From Actinomycetes bacterium (GTDB taxonomy: Bacteria > Actinomycetota > Actinomycetes > Actinomycetales > Microbacteriaceae), in NCBI GenBank assembly GCA_029777095.1, contig JAKOTS010000057.1:1-64000 (forward strand): a DNA stretch of 64,000 nt. The letters are read 5' to 3'. The notes under the pieces are model-generated. The model was not told where the DNA came from and searched no databases. It saw nothing but the letters and a program-made list of their open reading frames with translations. The translations under genes were made by a program, and so were the position numbers. This document shows, in pieces, positions 19,110 through 29,375 of the stretch (the first letter of the stretch is position 1; every line of letters starts with the position of its first letter).

Positions 19110-19715
19110 ATGCCCCGTCTCATTGCCACCCCCGACCTGACCCTGTGGATTCCGGTCACCGGATCGCTTGGCCTGCGCGGTCGTCGCGCAAGAAAGAAGG
19201 CGATCGGGATGCTGCTTGCCCAAGCTTTGCGTGGTGTCACGCCCGGCACGGGCGAAGGTGAAGCGCCGGGTGGCGGCATCCGGGGCAAAGGGCTTGCCGC
19301 GTGGACGCTCAGCCAGGCCGCGCCGTTGATGATGCGAAAGCTTGAGGGTCGCGTGCTCGCGTACCTGTGGCGTGACGACCCCGAGCTCGTCGTCACGCTC
19401 GCGACCGTGATCGACGCAAGCAACGACATGCGCATTGCGCAGGCGATGTCTGACGAGGTGGGCGAAGATTTTCGCTCGCGCTACCTCGGCATGGGCGAGA
19501 AGTTTGTGCGCACCGAACCGGGCGGCGCGACCGCCACGATCACGTACCTCTGGGACACGGGCTCGCAGTTCGTCACGCTCTCGGCGATCGCGGGCGACCC
19601 CCTGCGCGTGGGCACGCTGGCGCCGGCGCTCGATGAGCTCGCCCGCACCGTTCGCCTGGTCGACGACATTGCTGTCGGCGAAACCGGCGAGGTGCTGCGG
19701 CTCGACCCTTCTTGA
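19110..19715 (+). CDS. conserved hypothetical protein
   Basis: 201 aa from MPRLIATPDL; actinobacterial codon pattern; no family recognised. Confidence 0.6.
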   Translation: MPRLIATPDLTLWIPVTGSLGLRGRRARKKAIGMLLAQALRGVTPGTGEGEAPGGGIRGKGLAAWTLSQAAPLMMRKLEGRVLAYLWRDDPELVVTLATVIDASNDMRIAQAMSDEVGEDFRSRYLGMGEKFVRTEPGGATATITYLWDTGSQFVTLSAIAGDPLRVGTLAPALDELARTVRLVDDIAVGETGEVLRLDPS

Positions 19716-19771
19716 TCGACCCGCAGCACCCGCCGGCCATGCCTGATCGGGTGTGACCCCGACGAGCCCGG

Positions 19772-21412
19772 CTATGCCGGGATGTTCACCGTGCCAACGA
19801 GGTGCACGTGCACGCCCAGGCGCTCGAACATTGCGGCCTTCGCGAGCAGCGCGCGATCGGCGGTTTCGGCGTCCGGCGCGTAGACCAGCTGCGCGTGGTT
19901 GGCCTTGTGGTGCGCCATGAACTGGTCGCGCGTGACATCGTGCAGCACGACGTGGGCGATGGGCCACTCGGGGTTCGTGGCATCCTTGCGTCGCTGCGTC
20001 TCTTCGGCGGGGAGCTCGACGACCGATCCGCGGAGGAGGTCGACGTGCAGCTCGCCACCGGCGATGTAGACGCGGCTCAGGACGATCTCACCGGGCTTCG
20101 ACACACCGTTGAGCGTCGCGCCGCCGGCCGGGAAGAAGACGTGGCCCTGGCGCCAGCCCTCTGCCTTGTCGTAGCCACCGAGGTGCGATGCGGGCACCGA
20201 ACCCGAGATCTCGTAGACCCAGACGAAGTCGCCGCCGAAGTCTTCGCCCCAGCGCACATCGTGCAGCGTGTTGTCGGGCACGAGGCCCATCGCACGCCAG
20301 ACGCGGTCGGTGATGAGCGCGTCGACAGCAACGCCCTCGTCGGCCTCGTTGAAGTGGGGGAACGCGCGACCCTCGTGCAGCACGCGCGAGCCGTCGCGGC
20401 TCGTCACTGGCGGACGCTCGGTGGCGTTGAGCAGGCCTTCGGCGAGATCGGATGCCGGAACCAGGTCCTTCAGGCCCTGCTGGTACTGAATGCCCACCGC
20501 GTCGAGACCGAAGTCGTCAGATATGCGCAGCGCCGCGATGTACATCTTGTACTGCCAGCGCAGCTGCGTGGTGGTCAGCTCGGTCGCCTCGTCGGTGCCG
20601 AGCTTGAAGGTCATGCCGTGGTCGATCAGCCAGGTCCCAACGGCCTCTGCCTCTTCGTCACCCACGGTGAGCATTTCGGCGTAGAGCGCCGACTGCGACA
20701 GGCGCTCCTTGTAGATGCCGAGCTTGTTGAGCAGCTCGTCATCGAAGATCGCGTTGTACATGCCCATGCAGCCCTCATCGAACACGCCGATGATTGCCTT
20801 GTCTGCCAGCATCTCGTCGGCGAGCGCGTAGCCGAGCTCGCGCTCGGGGCTCTCGGCGAGCGCCGGAAGGGGGCGCACGTGCGAGACGTCGTGCGTGATG
20901 CTGCCGGTCTCGATCCACTCGGCGAGCTTGGTCTTGAACCACTCGTCGGTGAAGTCAACGCTCCACAGGGTCGAGTAGGGCTTGTCCATCTTGGTGAGGC
21001 CGGCGTTCAGGCCGAGCAGGCCCACGAGGCCAGGCCACTCGCCCTCGAAGTTGGCGACGGTGAGGATCGGTCCTTCGTGCGTGCGCAGGCCCGCGAGCAC
21101 GTGGTGCGAGTACTGCCAGACGGCCTCGGCAACGATCAGCGGCGCGCCGGTGGGGATCGACTTGAAGACCTCCATGCCCATGCGCTGGCTCGAGATGAAG
21201 CCGTGGCCGGTGGCCGGGTCGATCTCATTTGCGCGGATGACGGTCCAGCCGAGATCGGCGAACGCTGCGGTGACAGCGGCCTCCATGGCCGCCTGGGTCG
21301 GCCACCCCTCGGTATTGGCGGGTTCGCGCAGGTCGCCGCTCGCGATCAAGTACGCGGTTTTTGGCGCGGCAACCGGGCGTTCGCTTCGAACGGGCAGAGT
21401 GTATGTGCTCAT
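19772..21412 (-). CDS. L-fucose/D-arabinose isomerase-like protein
   Basis: 546 aa FucI-like; FDEGCMGMYNAIFDDELLNKLG; overlaps the kinase gene by 4 bp. Confidence 0.75.
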   Translation of the reverse strand: MSTYTLPVRSERPVAAPKTAYLIASGDLREPANTEGWPTQAAMEAAVTAAFADLGWTVIRANEIDPATGHGFISSQRMGMEVFKSIPTGAPLIVAEAVWQYSHHVLAGLRTHEGPILTVANFEGEWPGLVGLLGLNAGLTKMDKPYSTLWSVDFTDEWFKTKLAEWIETGSITHDVSHVRPLPALAESPERELGYALADEMLADKAIIGVFDEGCMGMYNAIFDDELLNKLGIYKERLSQSALYAEMLTVGDEEAEAVGTWLIDHGMTFKLGTDEATELTTTQLRWQYKMYIAALRISDDFGLDAVGIQYQQGLKDLVPASDLAEGLLNATERPPVTSRDGSRVLHEGRAFPHFNEADEGVAVDALITDRVWRAMGLVPDNTLHDVRWGEDFGGDFVWVYEISGSVPASHLGGYDKAEGWRQGHVFFPAGGATLNGVSKPGEIVLSRVYIAGGELHVDLLRGSVVELPAEETQRRKDATNPEWPIAHVVLHDVTRDQFMAHHKANHAQLVYAPDAETADRALLAKAAMFERLGVHVHLVGTVNIPA

Positions 21413-22929
21413 TTCGTGCTTCTTTCTGTGCGTTGCAAGCGAGCGAGCTCGTGGACCACTCGCTTGGTGTTCTCGTAGGTTTCGAGGTACAGCGCGAACA
21501 GCTCGTCATAGGCTGCCGCGACATCGGGGTTCGGTTTGATCGTTTGGGCGACGGGATTCCACTCGCCCATCGTCGGCTCGGTGCCGGGGGCCGCGATCGC
21601 GCACGCGGCGAGGAACGCGACACCGTAGCTCGCGCCGATCGTCGTGCGGGGCACCTCCTGCGTGAGGCCCGTGACGTCGGAGACGACCTGCAACCAGAGC
21701 GCACCCTGGGTGCCACCGCCGACGGCAACGATGCGGCGGATGTCGGCGCCGGCCGCGCGCATGGTCTCGACGTTGTGCCGCACGCCGAAGGCCGTGGCCT
21801 CCAGCGCCGAGCGATAGAGGTCACCGCGGGTGTGACTGAGCGTCAGCCCGGCGATCACGCCGCGGGCGTCCGGGTCGAGGATGGGGGTGCGCTCGCCCGC
21901 GAAATAGGGCAGCGTCAGCAGGCCCCGCGCGCCGGGACCAGATTCTGCGGCCTCGGCCAGCAGCGTCGGGTAGTCGGCGCCCGAAAGGTCTTTCAGCCAC
22001 GCGGTCAGCGCGCCCGAGGTCGAAAGCCCGCCGGCGAGGTTTCGGGTGCCGGGAAAGGCCCCGACCGTCGTCCACATCGAGGGGGTGCGAAGCGTCTCGG
22101 TGCCCGTCGCAACCAAAAACATCGTGGTGCCGTACATGAGCATCAGGTCGCCGAACTCGTGGGCGCCGACGCTGACAGCCTCGCTCCACGCATCGATCGT
22201 TCCGGCAATGACGGGAATGCCCGCGGGCAGACCGGTTGCGGCGGCTGCGGCATCCGTCACCTGACCGGCGATGTCGCCCGCCCAGAGCAGGCGGGGCGCC
22301 TCGATGCCGGGTGCGTAACGCGCCCAGTTGTCGGCATGCCACTCTTCGCGCTCGACGTCGTAGAGGGGCGAGACCTGGCTCGCCGACTGGTGGTCGAGCA
22401 CGTAGGCGCCGGTGAGGTGGCGGGCGAGCCACGAAGCGGGCATGAACAGGCGGCGCGCGGCGGCGTAGGCGGCCGGCTCTTCGTCGGCAATCCACACGAT
22501 CTTGGGCCCACCGGCCTGCGTGGTGAGCGTCGAGCCGCCCACGCGCGTGATCTCGGCCACGCCGAGCTCGTCGGTCATCCGGTCGATCTGGGCGGTCGCT
22601 CGCGTGTCGACGCCATACAGAATGGCCGGGCGCACCGGCTCGTCGGCGTCGTCGGCAAGCAGCACGCAGGGCCCCATGCCGCTGACCCCCACTGCCGCGA
22701 TCTCGACTTCAAGCTGCGAAGCGGATGCCGCGGCCAGCAGCTCGCGCGTCAGCTGCACAAACTCGGCCCACCAGATGCGGCCGTCCATCTCGACCCAGCC
22801 TGTGCGGGGGCGCTGCACGTCGTGTGCGACCGTGGCCGAGGCGAGGATCTCGCCGTGAGCGTCGACAAGGACACCCTTGCTGCTTGATGTGCCGATATCG
22901 ACACCGATGGTGCACCGCGCGGGCATCAT
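21409..22929 (-). CDS. FGGY-family carbohydrate kinase (predicted D-ribulokinase)
   Basis: CTIGVDIGTSSSKGVLVDAHG; IVAVGGGTQGALWLQVVSDVTG. Confidence 0.9.
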   Translation of the reverse strand: MMPARCTIGVDIGTSSSKGVLVDAHGEILASATVAHDVQRPRTGWVEMDGRIWWAEFVQLTRELLAAASASQLEVEIAAVGVSGMGPCVLLADDADEPVRPAILYGVDTRATAQIDRMTDELGVAEITRVGGSTLTTQAGGPKIVWIADEEPAAYAAARRLFMPASWLARHLTGAYVLDHQSASQVSPLYDVEREEWHADNWARYAPGIEAPRLLWAGDIAGQVTDAAAAATGLPAGIPVIAGTIDAWSEAVSVGAHEFGDLMLMYGTTMFLVATGTETLRTPSMWTTVGAFPGTRNLAGGLSTSGALTAWLKDLSGADYPTLLAEAAESGPGARGLLTLPYFAGERTPILDPDARGVIAGLTLSHTRGDLYRSALEATAFGVRHNVETMRAAGADIRRIVAVGGGTQGALWLQVVSDVTGLTQEVPRTTIGASYGVAFLAACAIAAPGTEPTMGEWNPVAQTIKPNPDVAAAYDELFALYLETYENTKRVVHELARLQRTERSTK

Positions 22930-22974
22930 GTTCTCCTCGTGAAACGTGCGGGCGCGTGCTGCGCTCACACCTAG

Positions 22975-22988
22975 TGAAATCGATTTCA
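22975..22988. promoter_or_regulatory. LacI operator 1 (kinase-isomerase promoter)
   Basis: TGAAATCGATTTCA, perfect 14-bp palindrome. Confidence 0.85.
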
Positions 22989-23077
22989 AGTTTAGTTGTA
23001 GAAGTGGTCAGTAGGGCGACGGACAAGGGCGACGAACTGGGGCGCGCGAGGCAGGCTGCGTGCTCACCCGCGCGGGG

Positions 23078-24085
23078 CTACCCGCCCGCTGGCACCGCAG
23101 GTGCATCGCACCCACGGGCTGGTTGCAGTTCGCTGCGCAACACCACCGTGCGTGCGGGTTGCTGGTCGCCATCGATGCGCTCGAGCAGCATCTTTGCCGC
23201 GGTGACGCCCATGTGGCGGGCGGGCAGCCGCACCACGGTCACGGCACTCGGCGAGAGCGTTGTGAACGGGAGCGAGCCCACCACCGCCACCCCGAACTTG
23301 GGCGGCGTCAGCCCGCGCTCGGTGAGCACCTGAATCGCCCCCACGCCGAGCAGATTGTTTGCCGCGACGACCGCGTCGGGCGGCTCGGGCATCGACAGCA
23401 GCTCTTCCATTTTGGCGCGGCCGCCATCAACCCGAAACGTCGAAAAGCGCAGGTAGGGTTCTGGGTCGAAGTCGGGCAGGCGCGCGGCAAGCACGGCCCG
23501 CCATCCCTCGGCGCGCTCCTGCGCGGTCTCGATCGGCTCGGGCCCCGTGATGCACGCGATGCGGGTGAACCCCGCCTGCACGAGGTTCTCGGTGGCGGCC
23601 TGTCCGGCCGCGCGGTTCTCCATCACAACGCCGTCGATGTCGTAGCCGGCGCCGCGATCGACGGCCACAATCGGTCGCCCCGTGGCGATCAGATCGTCGA
23701 GATTCGTGTGATCGGATGCCGGTGCCAAAATCACGCCCGCCATCCGCTCCGAGATCGCGATCTTCAGGTAGTTCGCTTCCTTCTCGATCTGCGAATCCGA
23801 GTTGCAGATCACGAGCGAGTAGCCGGCCGCTGAGGCGACGTCTTCGACGCCCCTGGCCATCTCGGTGAAGTAGGGGTTTTCAATGTCGGGGAGCACGAGC
23901 GCGATGACCTCGGAGGCCTGCCTGCGGAGGCTCCGCGCGTTGCGATTGGGCGTGAAGCGCAACTGCTGTGCAGCGTCGCGCACCGCGAGCGTCTTCTGTT
24001 CTGACACCCCCATGCCGTTGAACACGCGTGACACCGTCGCCGGAGACACCCCCGCGAGCTTCGCAACCTCATAGATCGTGACCAT
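23078..24085 (-). CDS. LacI-family transcriptional regulator
   Basis: VTIYEVAKLAGVSPATVSRVFNGMGVSEQKTLAVRDAAQQLRFTPNRNARSLR. Confidence 0.95.
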   Translation of the reverse strand: MVTIYEVAKLAGVSPATVSRVFNGMGVSEQKTLAVRDAAQQLRFTPNRNARSLRRQASEVIALVLPDIENPYFTEMARGVEDVASAAGYSLVICNSDSQIEKEANYLKIAISERMAGVILAPASDHTNLDDLIATGRPIVAVDRGAGYDIDGVVMENRAAGQAATENLVQAGFTRIACITGPEPIETAQERAEGWRAVLAARLPDFDPEPYLRFSTFRVDGGRAKMEELLSMPEPPDAVVAANNLLGVGAIQVLTERGLTPPKFGVAVVGSLPFTTLSPSAVTVVRLPARHMGVTAAKMLLERIDGDQQPARTVVLRSELQPARGCDAPAVPAGG

Positions 24086-24119
24086 GTATCGCCCCCTCCC
24101 CTGCGTGTGATTCGTTGTC

Positions 24120-24133
24120 TGAAATCGATTGCA
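24120..24133. promoter_or_regulatory. LacI operator 2 (upstream of lacI)
   Basis: TGAAATCGATTGCA. Confidence 0.85.
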
Positions 24134-24164
24134 TCACACTCGCTAAATGCGTCAAAATCCGGCG

Positions 24165-26765
24165 TCAGCTCATCGGTCGTCCCCCCTTGACCTCGCCGCT
24201 CGCGCCCCCGCCGGCCGCAAAGACCGGAGCGGCGGCTGGCGCCCCTGCAGAAAGCACCACCCGCCCCAGCTCGCCATCCCCAAATCGAATCACCGTGGCA
24301 TCGAGCACCCCGGCCGCGCAGCTCACCCGTACTCGCCCCCCGAGCACGTCGACGGTGCCGTGCCCGGTCGATGACACCCACGGCCAGCGACCGTCGCGGG
24401 CGAGGTGCATCTCGCCGCTCAGCTCGTCGATTCGCACGCCGGTGCGTGCCTGCAAGACCGTCCACCCCGCCATCGCCCGCGAGTAGTGGTCGCCGCATTC
24501 GATCTCGTTGTACGGGTTGCGGCGCCGGCCATCGTGCCGTGTCCAGAGCGCATCGAGCACGGCGTCGGCTTCGGCATCCAATCCCTCCCACAGGCAGTGC
24601 GCCGCCACCTGATATTCGATGCCGCTCCACACCTCGTCTGCATACCGCGTCGGCACCGCCGGGCGCCCACCCGATGGCCACGAACACATCAACAGGCCCG
24701 AATCATCGGCGGCATCGGCGTAGACCCGGTACGGGTGCTCGAAGTTCTCGAAGCCGTGTTTGAGGTTGGTGGCGACCACGTGGGCAAGCGCGGTGCGCAC
24801 GTGGTCTGCGGGCAGGATGTGCCCGAGACCGAGTTGGTGCGCCCACCACTGGCCGATCAGCTGGTCGCTCAAGGTCCCCGTCAACCACTGGAAATCAGAC
24901 GGGTCGTCGGGGTCGAGCTTTTGCACATAGTGGGTGCCGTCAAAGAGCAGCTCGTCATAGAGGCGCGAGCCCGACTCGAACCGTTCGCGCACCTCGGCCG
25001 CGACCTCGGCGTCGCCCGCCACCGCGGCCAGCTCTTCCATCGCACGAAGCGCCGCGAGCCACAGCGTGCCCATGAACGTGTTCACACCGGCGAGATCGAT
25101 GTCGTGCGTGCTGGGTTGGATGCCTCGCAGCACGCCATCCCCATCGGCATCCCATTTCTCGGCAATATGCCGATACAGCGTGACCAGCCGCGGCCAGCGC
25201 GCCTTCACCCAGGCGTCCCCGGCGCCGTGTTGCGCGTCGCGGAGCGACTTGAGGATCGTGGCAAGCATGCCGTCGAGCGCGGGTTCTTCGGGACCGCCGA
25301 TCATTTCGTCCCACATTTGCCGCAGATAGACGGGCACGCGCAGGCGATGCGGGATCGCGCCGTTCGGCGCCTGCATCACGTCAAATTCGGTGTCGCGCAT
25401 GTTGCGCTCAAGCGAGGGCCAAAGGGCGGCGAGCGCAGCCTCGTACTGCCACACGTGGGTGCAGTTGAGCGGGCACGAGCCACCGAACGCGCCCGACCAC
25501 ATCGTGGTCGATGCCCCGAGCGACCCCTCATACCCATAGAAGCGGCCGTCCGCGCCCATGAAACACGTGGGGCTGCGCACAAGCGAGGCCTGCGCCGCCA
25601 TCCGGTCGACGGTGCGTTCGTCAAGATCCGAGTCGATGAGCGTGCGGGTCCACGCGAGCGTGTCTTGCACGAGCGAGTCCCAGTTCTCGGCCACCTGCTG
25701 CTGCACATCGAGGGCGTCGAGATAGCGGCCGGCGTAGGAGTTGCCGACGAAGAAGCGTGAACCGCCCCACTCGGGGTGCGGTTGGCCGAACTGCTCGATG
25801 TCGACAAAGCGGTTGGAGAAGTGCCACGACATGCTGAACCGAATCACCCGGGTTTGCCCGGGCTCAAGCCAGAACGGCACGCCCACGACACCCAGCCACG
25901 AGCGGCCCGGCGCGCTCGGCCCCGACGCCGAGCGCGGTCCGTTCAGCTGCGGGTCGGCGATCATCGGCGCCTGCTCGAGCTTCGCCCGACCGTTGTTGAG
26001 CGCGCGCGATTCGAGGAACGAGACGAGGTGTTCGACGCCCGCGCACCGCGGCACGACCGCCGCATATTCATCGTCGGCCGCGAGCACCATCTGCCCGGCA
26101 AACTGGTCGCTCTCGGCGAGGCTCGGGTTGTCCATCACCACGCGGGTCCACCCCTTGCCGCGCACCAGGCGGTTGACGTTGCCGCCGAGCCCGGGGGTCG
26201 TCTCGGCAATGGGGGTGACGCCGTCCCAGCCGATCGCGTTCAACAGTGACCCGGCGAGCGTGCCGTGCACCTCGACGGGGCCGTCGTTGGTGAGGGTGAA
26301 TTCAAACAGGGCGGCGGGGATGCTGCTGGTATCGACATCGCCCGGAACCATGGGGTTGAGCACCCGCATGCTCGCGCGCAGCGGCACCCGATCGTCGCCG
26401 TACTCGACCTCGGCGACCGGGTAGGTGGCGCTGAATCGAGCCTCGGCCATGGTGCCGACGCGATCGGCGGCCCGAAGCATCCACTCGGGCACTTCGCCGT
26501 CGGTCACGAGCGGCGCCGCGGGATCGGGCACCGGGGTGCCCTGCAGCATTGTGACCACCTGCACCGGCGGCTCGACCCGAGAGAGCCGGAGCCAGAAGCC
26601 AGTGCCGGGCAGGGCGCCGCGGTGATTTGGCATGCCGCTGAGTTGCCATTGGCGAAGCGAGCCATCGGCGTTGACGGCGAACCCTCCGGTACCGATGCCC
26701 CCGACCGGCATTGCCAGTGCGGGTGCGTCGGTGTGCGGGATCCGTTGACCAAGAACCTGACTCAT
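24165..26765 (-). CDS. glycoside hydrolase family 116-like protein (candidate exo-D-arabinofuranosidase), no signal peptide
   Basis: AMPVGGIGTGGFAVNADGSLRQWQLSG; GSCPLNCTHVWQYEAALAALWPSLERNMRDTEF; GIQPSTHDIDLAGVNTFMGTLWLAALRAMEELA; start MSQVLGQ. Confidence 0.88.
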   Translation of the reverse strand: MSQVLGQRIPHTDAPALAMPVGGIGTGGFAVNADGSLRQWQLSGMPNHRGALPGTGFWLRLSRVEPPVQVVTMLQGTPVPDPAAPLVTDGEVPEWMLRAADRVGTMAEARFSATYPVAEVEYGDDRVPLRASMRVLNPMVPGDVDTSSIPAALFEFTLTNDGPVEVHGTLAGSLLNAIGWDGVTPIAETTPGLGGNVNRLVRGKGWTRVVMDNPSLAESDQFAGQMVLAADDEYAAVVPRCAGVEHLVSFLESRALNNGRAKLEQAPMIADPQLNGPRSASGPSAPGRSWLGVVGVPFWLEPGQTRVIRFSMSWHFSNRFVDIEQFGQPHPEWGGSRFFVGNSYAGRYLDALDVQQQVAENWDSLVQDTLAWTRTLIDSDLDERTVDRMAAQASLVRSPTCFMGADGRFYGYEGSLGASTTMWSGAFGGSCPLNCTHVWQYEAALAALWPSLERNMRDTEFDVMQAPNGAIPHRLRVPVYLRQMWDEMIGGPEEPALDGMLATILKSLRDAQHGAGDAWVKARWPRLVTLYRHIAEKWDADGDGVLRGIQPSTHDIDLAGVNTFMGTLWLAALRAMEELAAVAGDAEVAAEVRERFESGSRLYDELLFDGTHYVQKLDPDDPSDFQWLTGTLSDQLIGQWWAHQLGLGHILPADHVRTALAHVVATNLKHGFENFEHPYRVYADAADDSGLLMCSWPSGGRPAVPTRYADEVWSGIEYQVAAHCLWEGLDAEADAVLDALWTRHDGRRRNPYNEIECGDHYSRAMAGWTVLQARTGVRIDELSGEMHLARDGRWPWVSSTGHGTVDVLGGRVRVSCAAGVLDATVIRFGDGELGRVVLSAGAPAAAPVFAAGGGASGEVKGGRPMS

Positions 26766-26769
26766 GTTG

Positions 26770-27573
26770 CTACTCCTTCGTGGAGGACTGCGTGGAGGGC
26801 GTGGAGGGCTTTGAGGGCTTCGTGGGCTTCGTGGCGAACTTCGCGTCAAACGTCGTGGTGGTTCTCGTGAACAGCGGGGCGAGCGCCGGCAGCGACACCC
26901 CGGCGCGAACCACGGTGGGCCACGCGGCGCCGACGGCGAGCGCGGCCAGCAGGCCGGGGGCGAGGGCGGTGAGCCCCGGCAGCCCAGACATCCCGACCCA
27001 CGCGAGCGCACAGCCAACGATTGCGGTCGCGATGGCCGGGAGCGGAAACCGCAGCACCGAATAGCAGGCGACCAGCACGATCGCGCGCAGCGAGCTCTCG
27101 GGGCGGGCGTCCGCGAGCGGCAACGCCACGATCGCCACCAGCGCGAACACCACGGTTGCGAGCGAACCGGCGGTCGCGGCAATCGCGAACAACGTCGCCC
27201 CCGATTGCGCTGCGGCAAATGCCGCGACCAGGCTCAGTGCCGCGGCGAGCCCGCACGGCAGCACGATCGCCTCGGCCCGCAGCGCCCGGCGCCACCAGGC
27301 CGGGCGCGGGCCGGTGCGCTCGAACACCTCCGAGTGCAGGCGCTCGACGCAGGCAAGCAGCAGCGGGGCGCCAAACAGGCAGACGGCGAGCGCGACGACC
27401 GGGCTGTCGGCACCGAAAATCGCGCCGGCGATGAGGGTGGGCACCAAGAGGGCGCATCCGCTCGCCAACAACACCGGAAGACTTCGCCAGAACGCCATCG
27501 GCATCCGCCGCAAAACCGGGTCGGCCTGGCGCGAGGCGGCTGACTGCCCACCGAGCCCTTCGGCCGCGCTCAT
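26770..27573 (-). CDS. integral membrane protein of the glycan locus (YesL-like placement)
   Basis: Overlaps the permease stop (ATGA); several TM segments; low-complexity TKPSKPSTPSTQSSTKE tail. Confidence 0.7.
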   Translation of the reverse strand: MSAAEGLGGQSAASRQADPVLRRMPMAFWRSLPVLLASGCALLVPTLIAGAIFGADSPVVALAVCLFGAPLLLACVERLHSEVFERTGPRPAWWRRALRAEAIVLPCGLAAALSLVAAFAAAQSGATLFAIAATAGSLATVVFALVAIVALPLADARPESSLRAIVLVACYSVLRFPLPAIATAIVGCALAWVGMSGLPGLTALAPGLLAALAVGAAWPTVVRAGVSLPALAPLFTRTTTTFDAKFATKPTKPSKPSTPSTQSSTKE

Positions 27574-28469
27574 CCTTTCAGCCCCGATGACGCAACGCTC
27601 GCCACAAACTGGCGCTGGAAGATCAGGAACACGATCAGCAACGGGGCGACCACCATCGTGATGGCGGCGAAGACGACCGTCGCGGGCGCCGCACCGAACC
27701 CCTGCTGCAACACGACAAGGCCCAGGGGCAGCGTCATGTTCTCTGGGCTTGAGAGGAAGATCAACGGTCCGAAATATCCGTTCCAGGATGCCTCGAAGCT
27801 CAGGATCGCGAGCGCCGAGAGTGCGGGGCCCGACAGTGGCAGCAGCATCCGGAACAAGATCCATGCGTGCCCGGCGCCGTCGATCTTCGCGGCCTCGTCG
27901 AGCTCGCGTGGGATCGTCCTGAAGTACTGCGTGAGGAAGAAGATCTGGAAGACGTTCACGAGGGCGGGCAACCACAGCGCGGCGAGCGTGTCGACCAGAC
28001 CGAGCTGGCGCATCATGATGAAAATCGGGATGATCACGAGCTGCGCCGGCACCATCATGGCCGAGAGCATGACCACAAGGAGCGCGCCGCTGCCCCGGAA
28101 CGAAACGCGGGCGAACCCATAGGCCGCGAGCACCGAGAAGGTCAGCGACCCGACCGTGATGATCACCGCGAGAAAGAGCGAGTTCATGAACTGCTGCATG
28201 AATGGCACGTACTCGAACACGTTGACGAAGTTGTCAACCGTGAACGGCACGGGCAACCACTTTGGGGGTTCGGTAAACGCCTCCGCGCCCACCGTGAAGC
28301 TCGTCGAGATGAGCCAGTACAGCGGGGCAAGCATCAGCACGCCGAACACGATCAGCACGATGCTGAGCACGACGTCGCCCCAGTGCAGGCGTCGCGTGTG
28401 CGTGCGCGCGTTCACGCGCCCGAGCAGGTCTGGTTGGAGGCCGGTGCGAACACCGGGTGCAATGCTCAT
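27570..28469 (-). CDS. carbohydrate ABC transporter permease (CUT1, MalG-like)
   Basis: EAAKIDGAGHAWILFRMLLPLSGPALSALAILSFEASWN (EAA loop). Confidence 0.93.
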   Translation of the reverse strand: MSIAPGVRTGLQPDLLGRVNARTHTRRLHWGDVVLSIVLIVFGVLMLAPLYWLISTSFTVGAEAFTEPPKWLPVPFTVDNFVNVFEYVPFMQQFMNSLFLAVIITVGSLTFSVLAAYGFARVSFRGSGALLVVMLSAMMVPAQLVIIPIFIMMRQLGLVDTLAALWLPALVNVFQIFFLTQYFRTIPRELDEAAKIDGAGHAWILFRMLLPLSGPALSALAILSFEASWNGYFGPLIFLSSPENMTLPLGLVVLQQGFGAAPATVVFAAITMVVAPLLIVFLIFQRQFVASVASSGLKG

Positions 28470-29365
28470 GCTTCAAACACCCACTTCTTGCGCCCCCAGA
28501 ATTGCAGGAGCGTCACGCCCATCACGATGAGGAATACCAGGATGGCCACGGCCGCCGCGTACCCCATTTGGAACGACTGGAAGCCCTTTTCGTAGAGGTA
28601 CATCACGATGGTCGTGGTCGAGTTTTGCGGCCCGCCCTTTGTAATGATCTGGATCGGTTCGAACACCTGGAACGCGCCGATGAACGTGATGATCATGGCG
28701 AAGAACATGGTGGGCGACATCAGCGGGAGCGTGACCTTCCAGAACACCTGCCACGAGTTCGCGCCGTCAGTGCGGGCCGCTTCGATGAGCTCGGGCGAGA
28801 CCGTTTGCAGCCCGGCGAGCATGATGATGAAGGTGAAGCCCAGCGTGTGCCAGAGGTCGATGAAGATAATCGCCGGGAGCGCCCATGACGGATCGGTGAA
28901 GAAGTTGGGGGTGTCGATGCCGATCATCGCCGCGTATTGCGAGACGAACCCGAACGTGGGGTCAAGCACGTACTTCCACAGCAGCGACACTGCCGCCCAC
29001 GAGATGAGGAACGGGAAGAACACGGCGACCCGCAAGAAATAGCTCAGGTATCGGTTGACCACCCGGTTCACGGCAATTGCCAGGAGCAGTCCCAAGACGA
29101 TGTGCGTCACGATCGACGCGAACGCGAAGACGAACGTGTTCGCGAGCACGCGCGGCAGGATCGGATCGGTGAACAGCTTGACGAAGTTGTCGAGCCCGAT
29201 GAACACCGGGTCGGTGAGCAGATCCCACTTGAAGAGGGCGAGCCCAATGGCGAAGACGAACGGGCCCGCGATGAAGATCAGGAACAGCAGGGTGGCGGGG
29301 CTGACGAACAGCCAGCCCGCCACCTCGGTGCGACGCCGCTGGCGCACTGCGCCAGGACGTCGCAC
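28466..29365 (-). CDS. carbohydrate ABC transporter permease (CUT1, MalF-like); start uncertain (29365 or 29440)
   Basis: EAARTDGANSWQVFWKVTLPLMSPTMFFAMIITFIGAFQVF; overlaps the downstream permease by 4 bp. Confidence 0.9.
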   Translation of the reverse strand: MRRPGAVRQRRRTEVAGWLFVSPATLLFLIFIAGPFVFAIGLALFKWDLLTDPVFIGLDNFVKLFTDPILPRVLANTFVFAFASIVTHIVLGLLLAIAVNRVVNRYLSYFLRVAVFFPFLISWAAVSLLWKYVLDPTFGFVSQYAAMIGIDTPNFFTDPSWALPAIIFIDLWHTLGFTFIIMLAGLQTVSPELIEAARTDGANSWQVFWKVTLPLMSPTMFFAMIITFIGAFQVFEPIQIITKGGPQNSTTTIVMYLYEKGFQSFQMGYAAAVAILVFLIVMGVTLLQFWGRKKWVFEA

Positions 29366-29375
29366 CGATGCTGAA

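Noticed and set aside
24165-27218. 1017-aa ORF for the GH116 gene
   Set aside because: First 150 residues are Arg/Pro/Ser-rich shadow of the membrane protein gene; start at 26765 fits the family.
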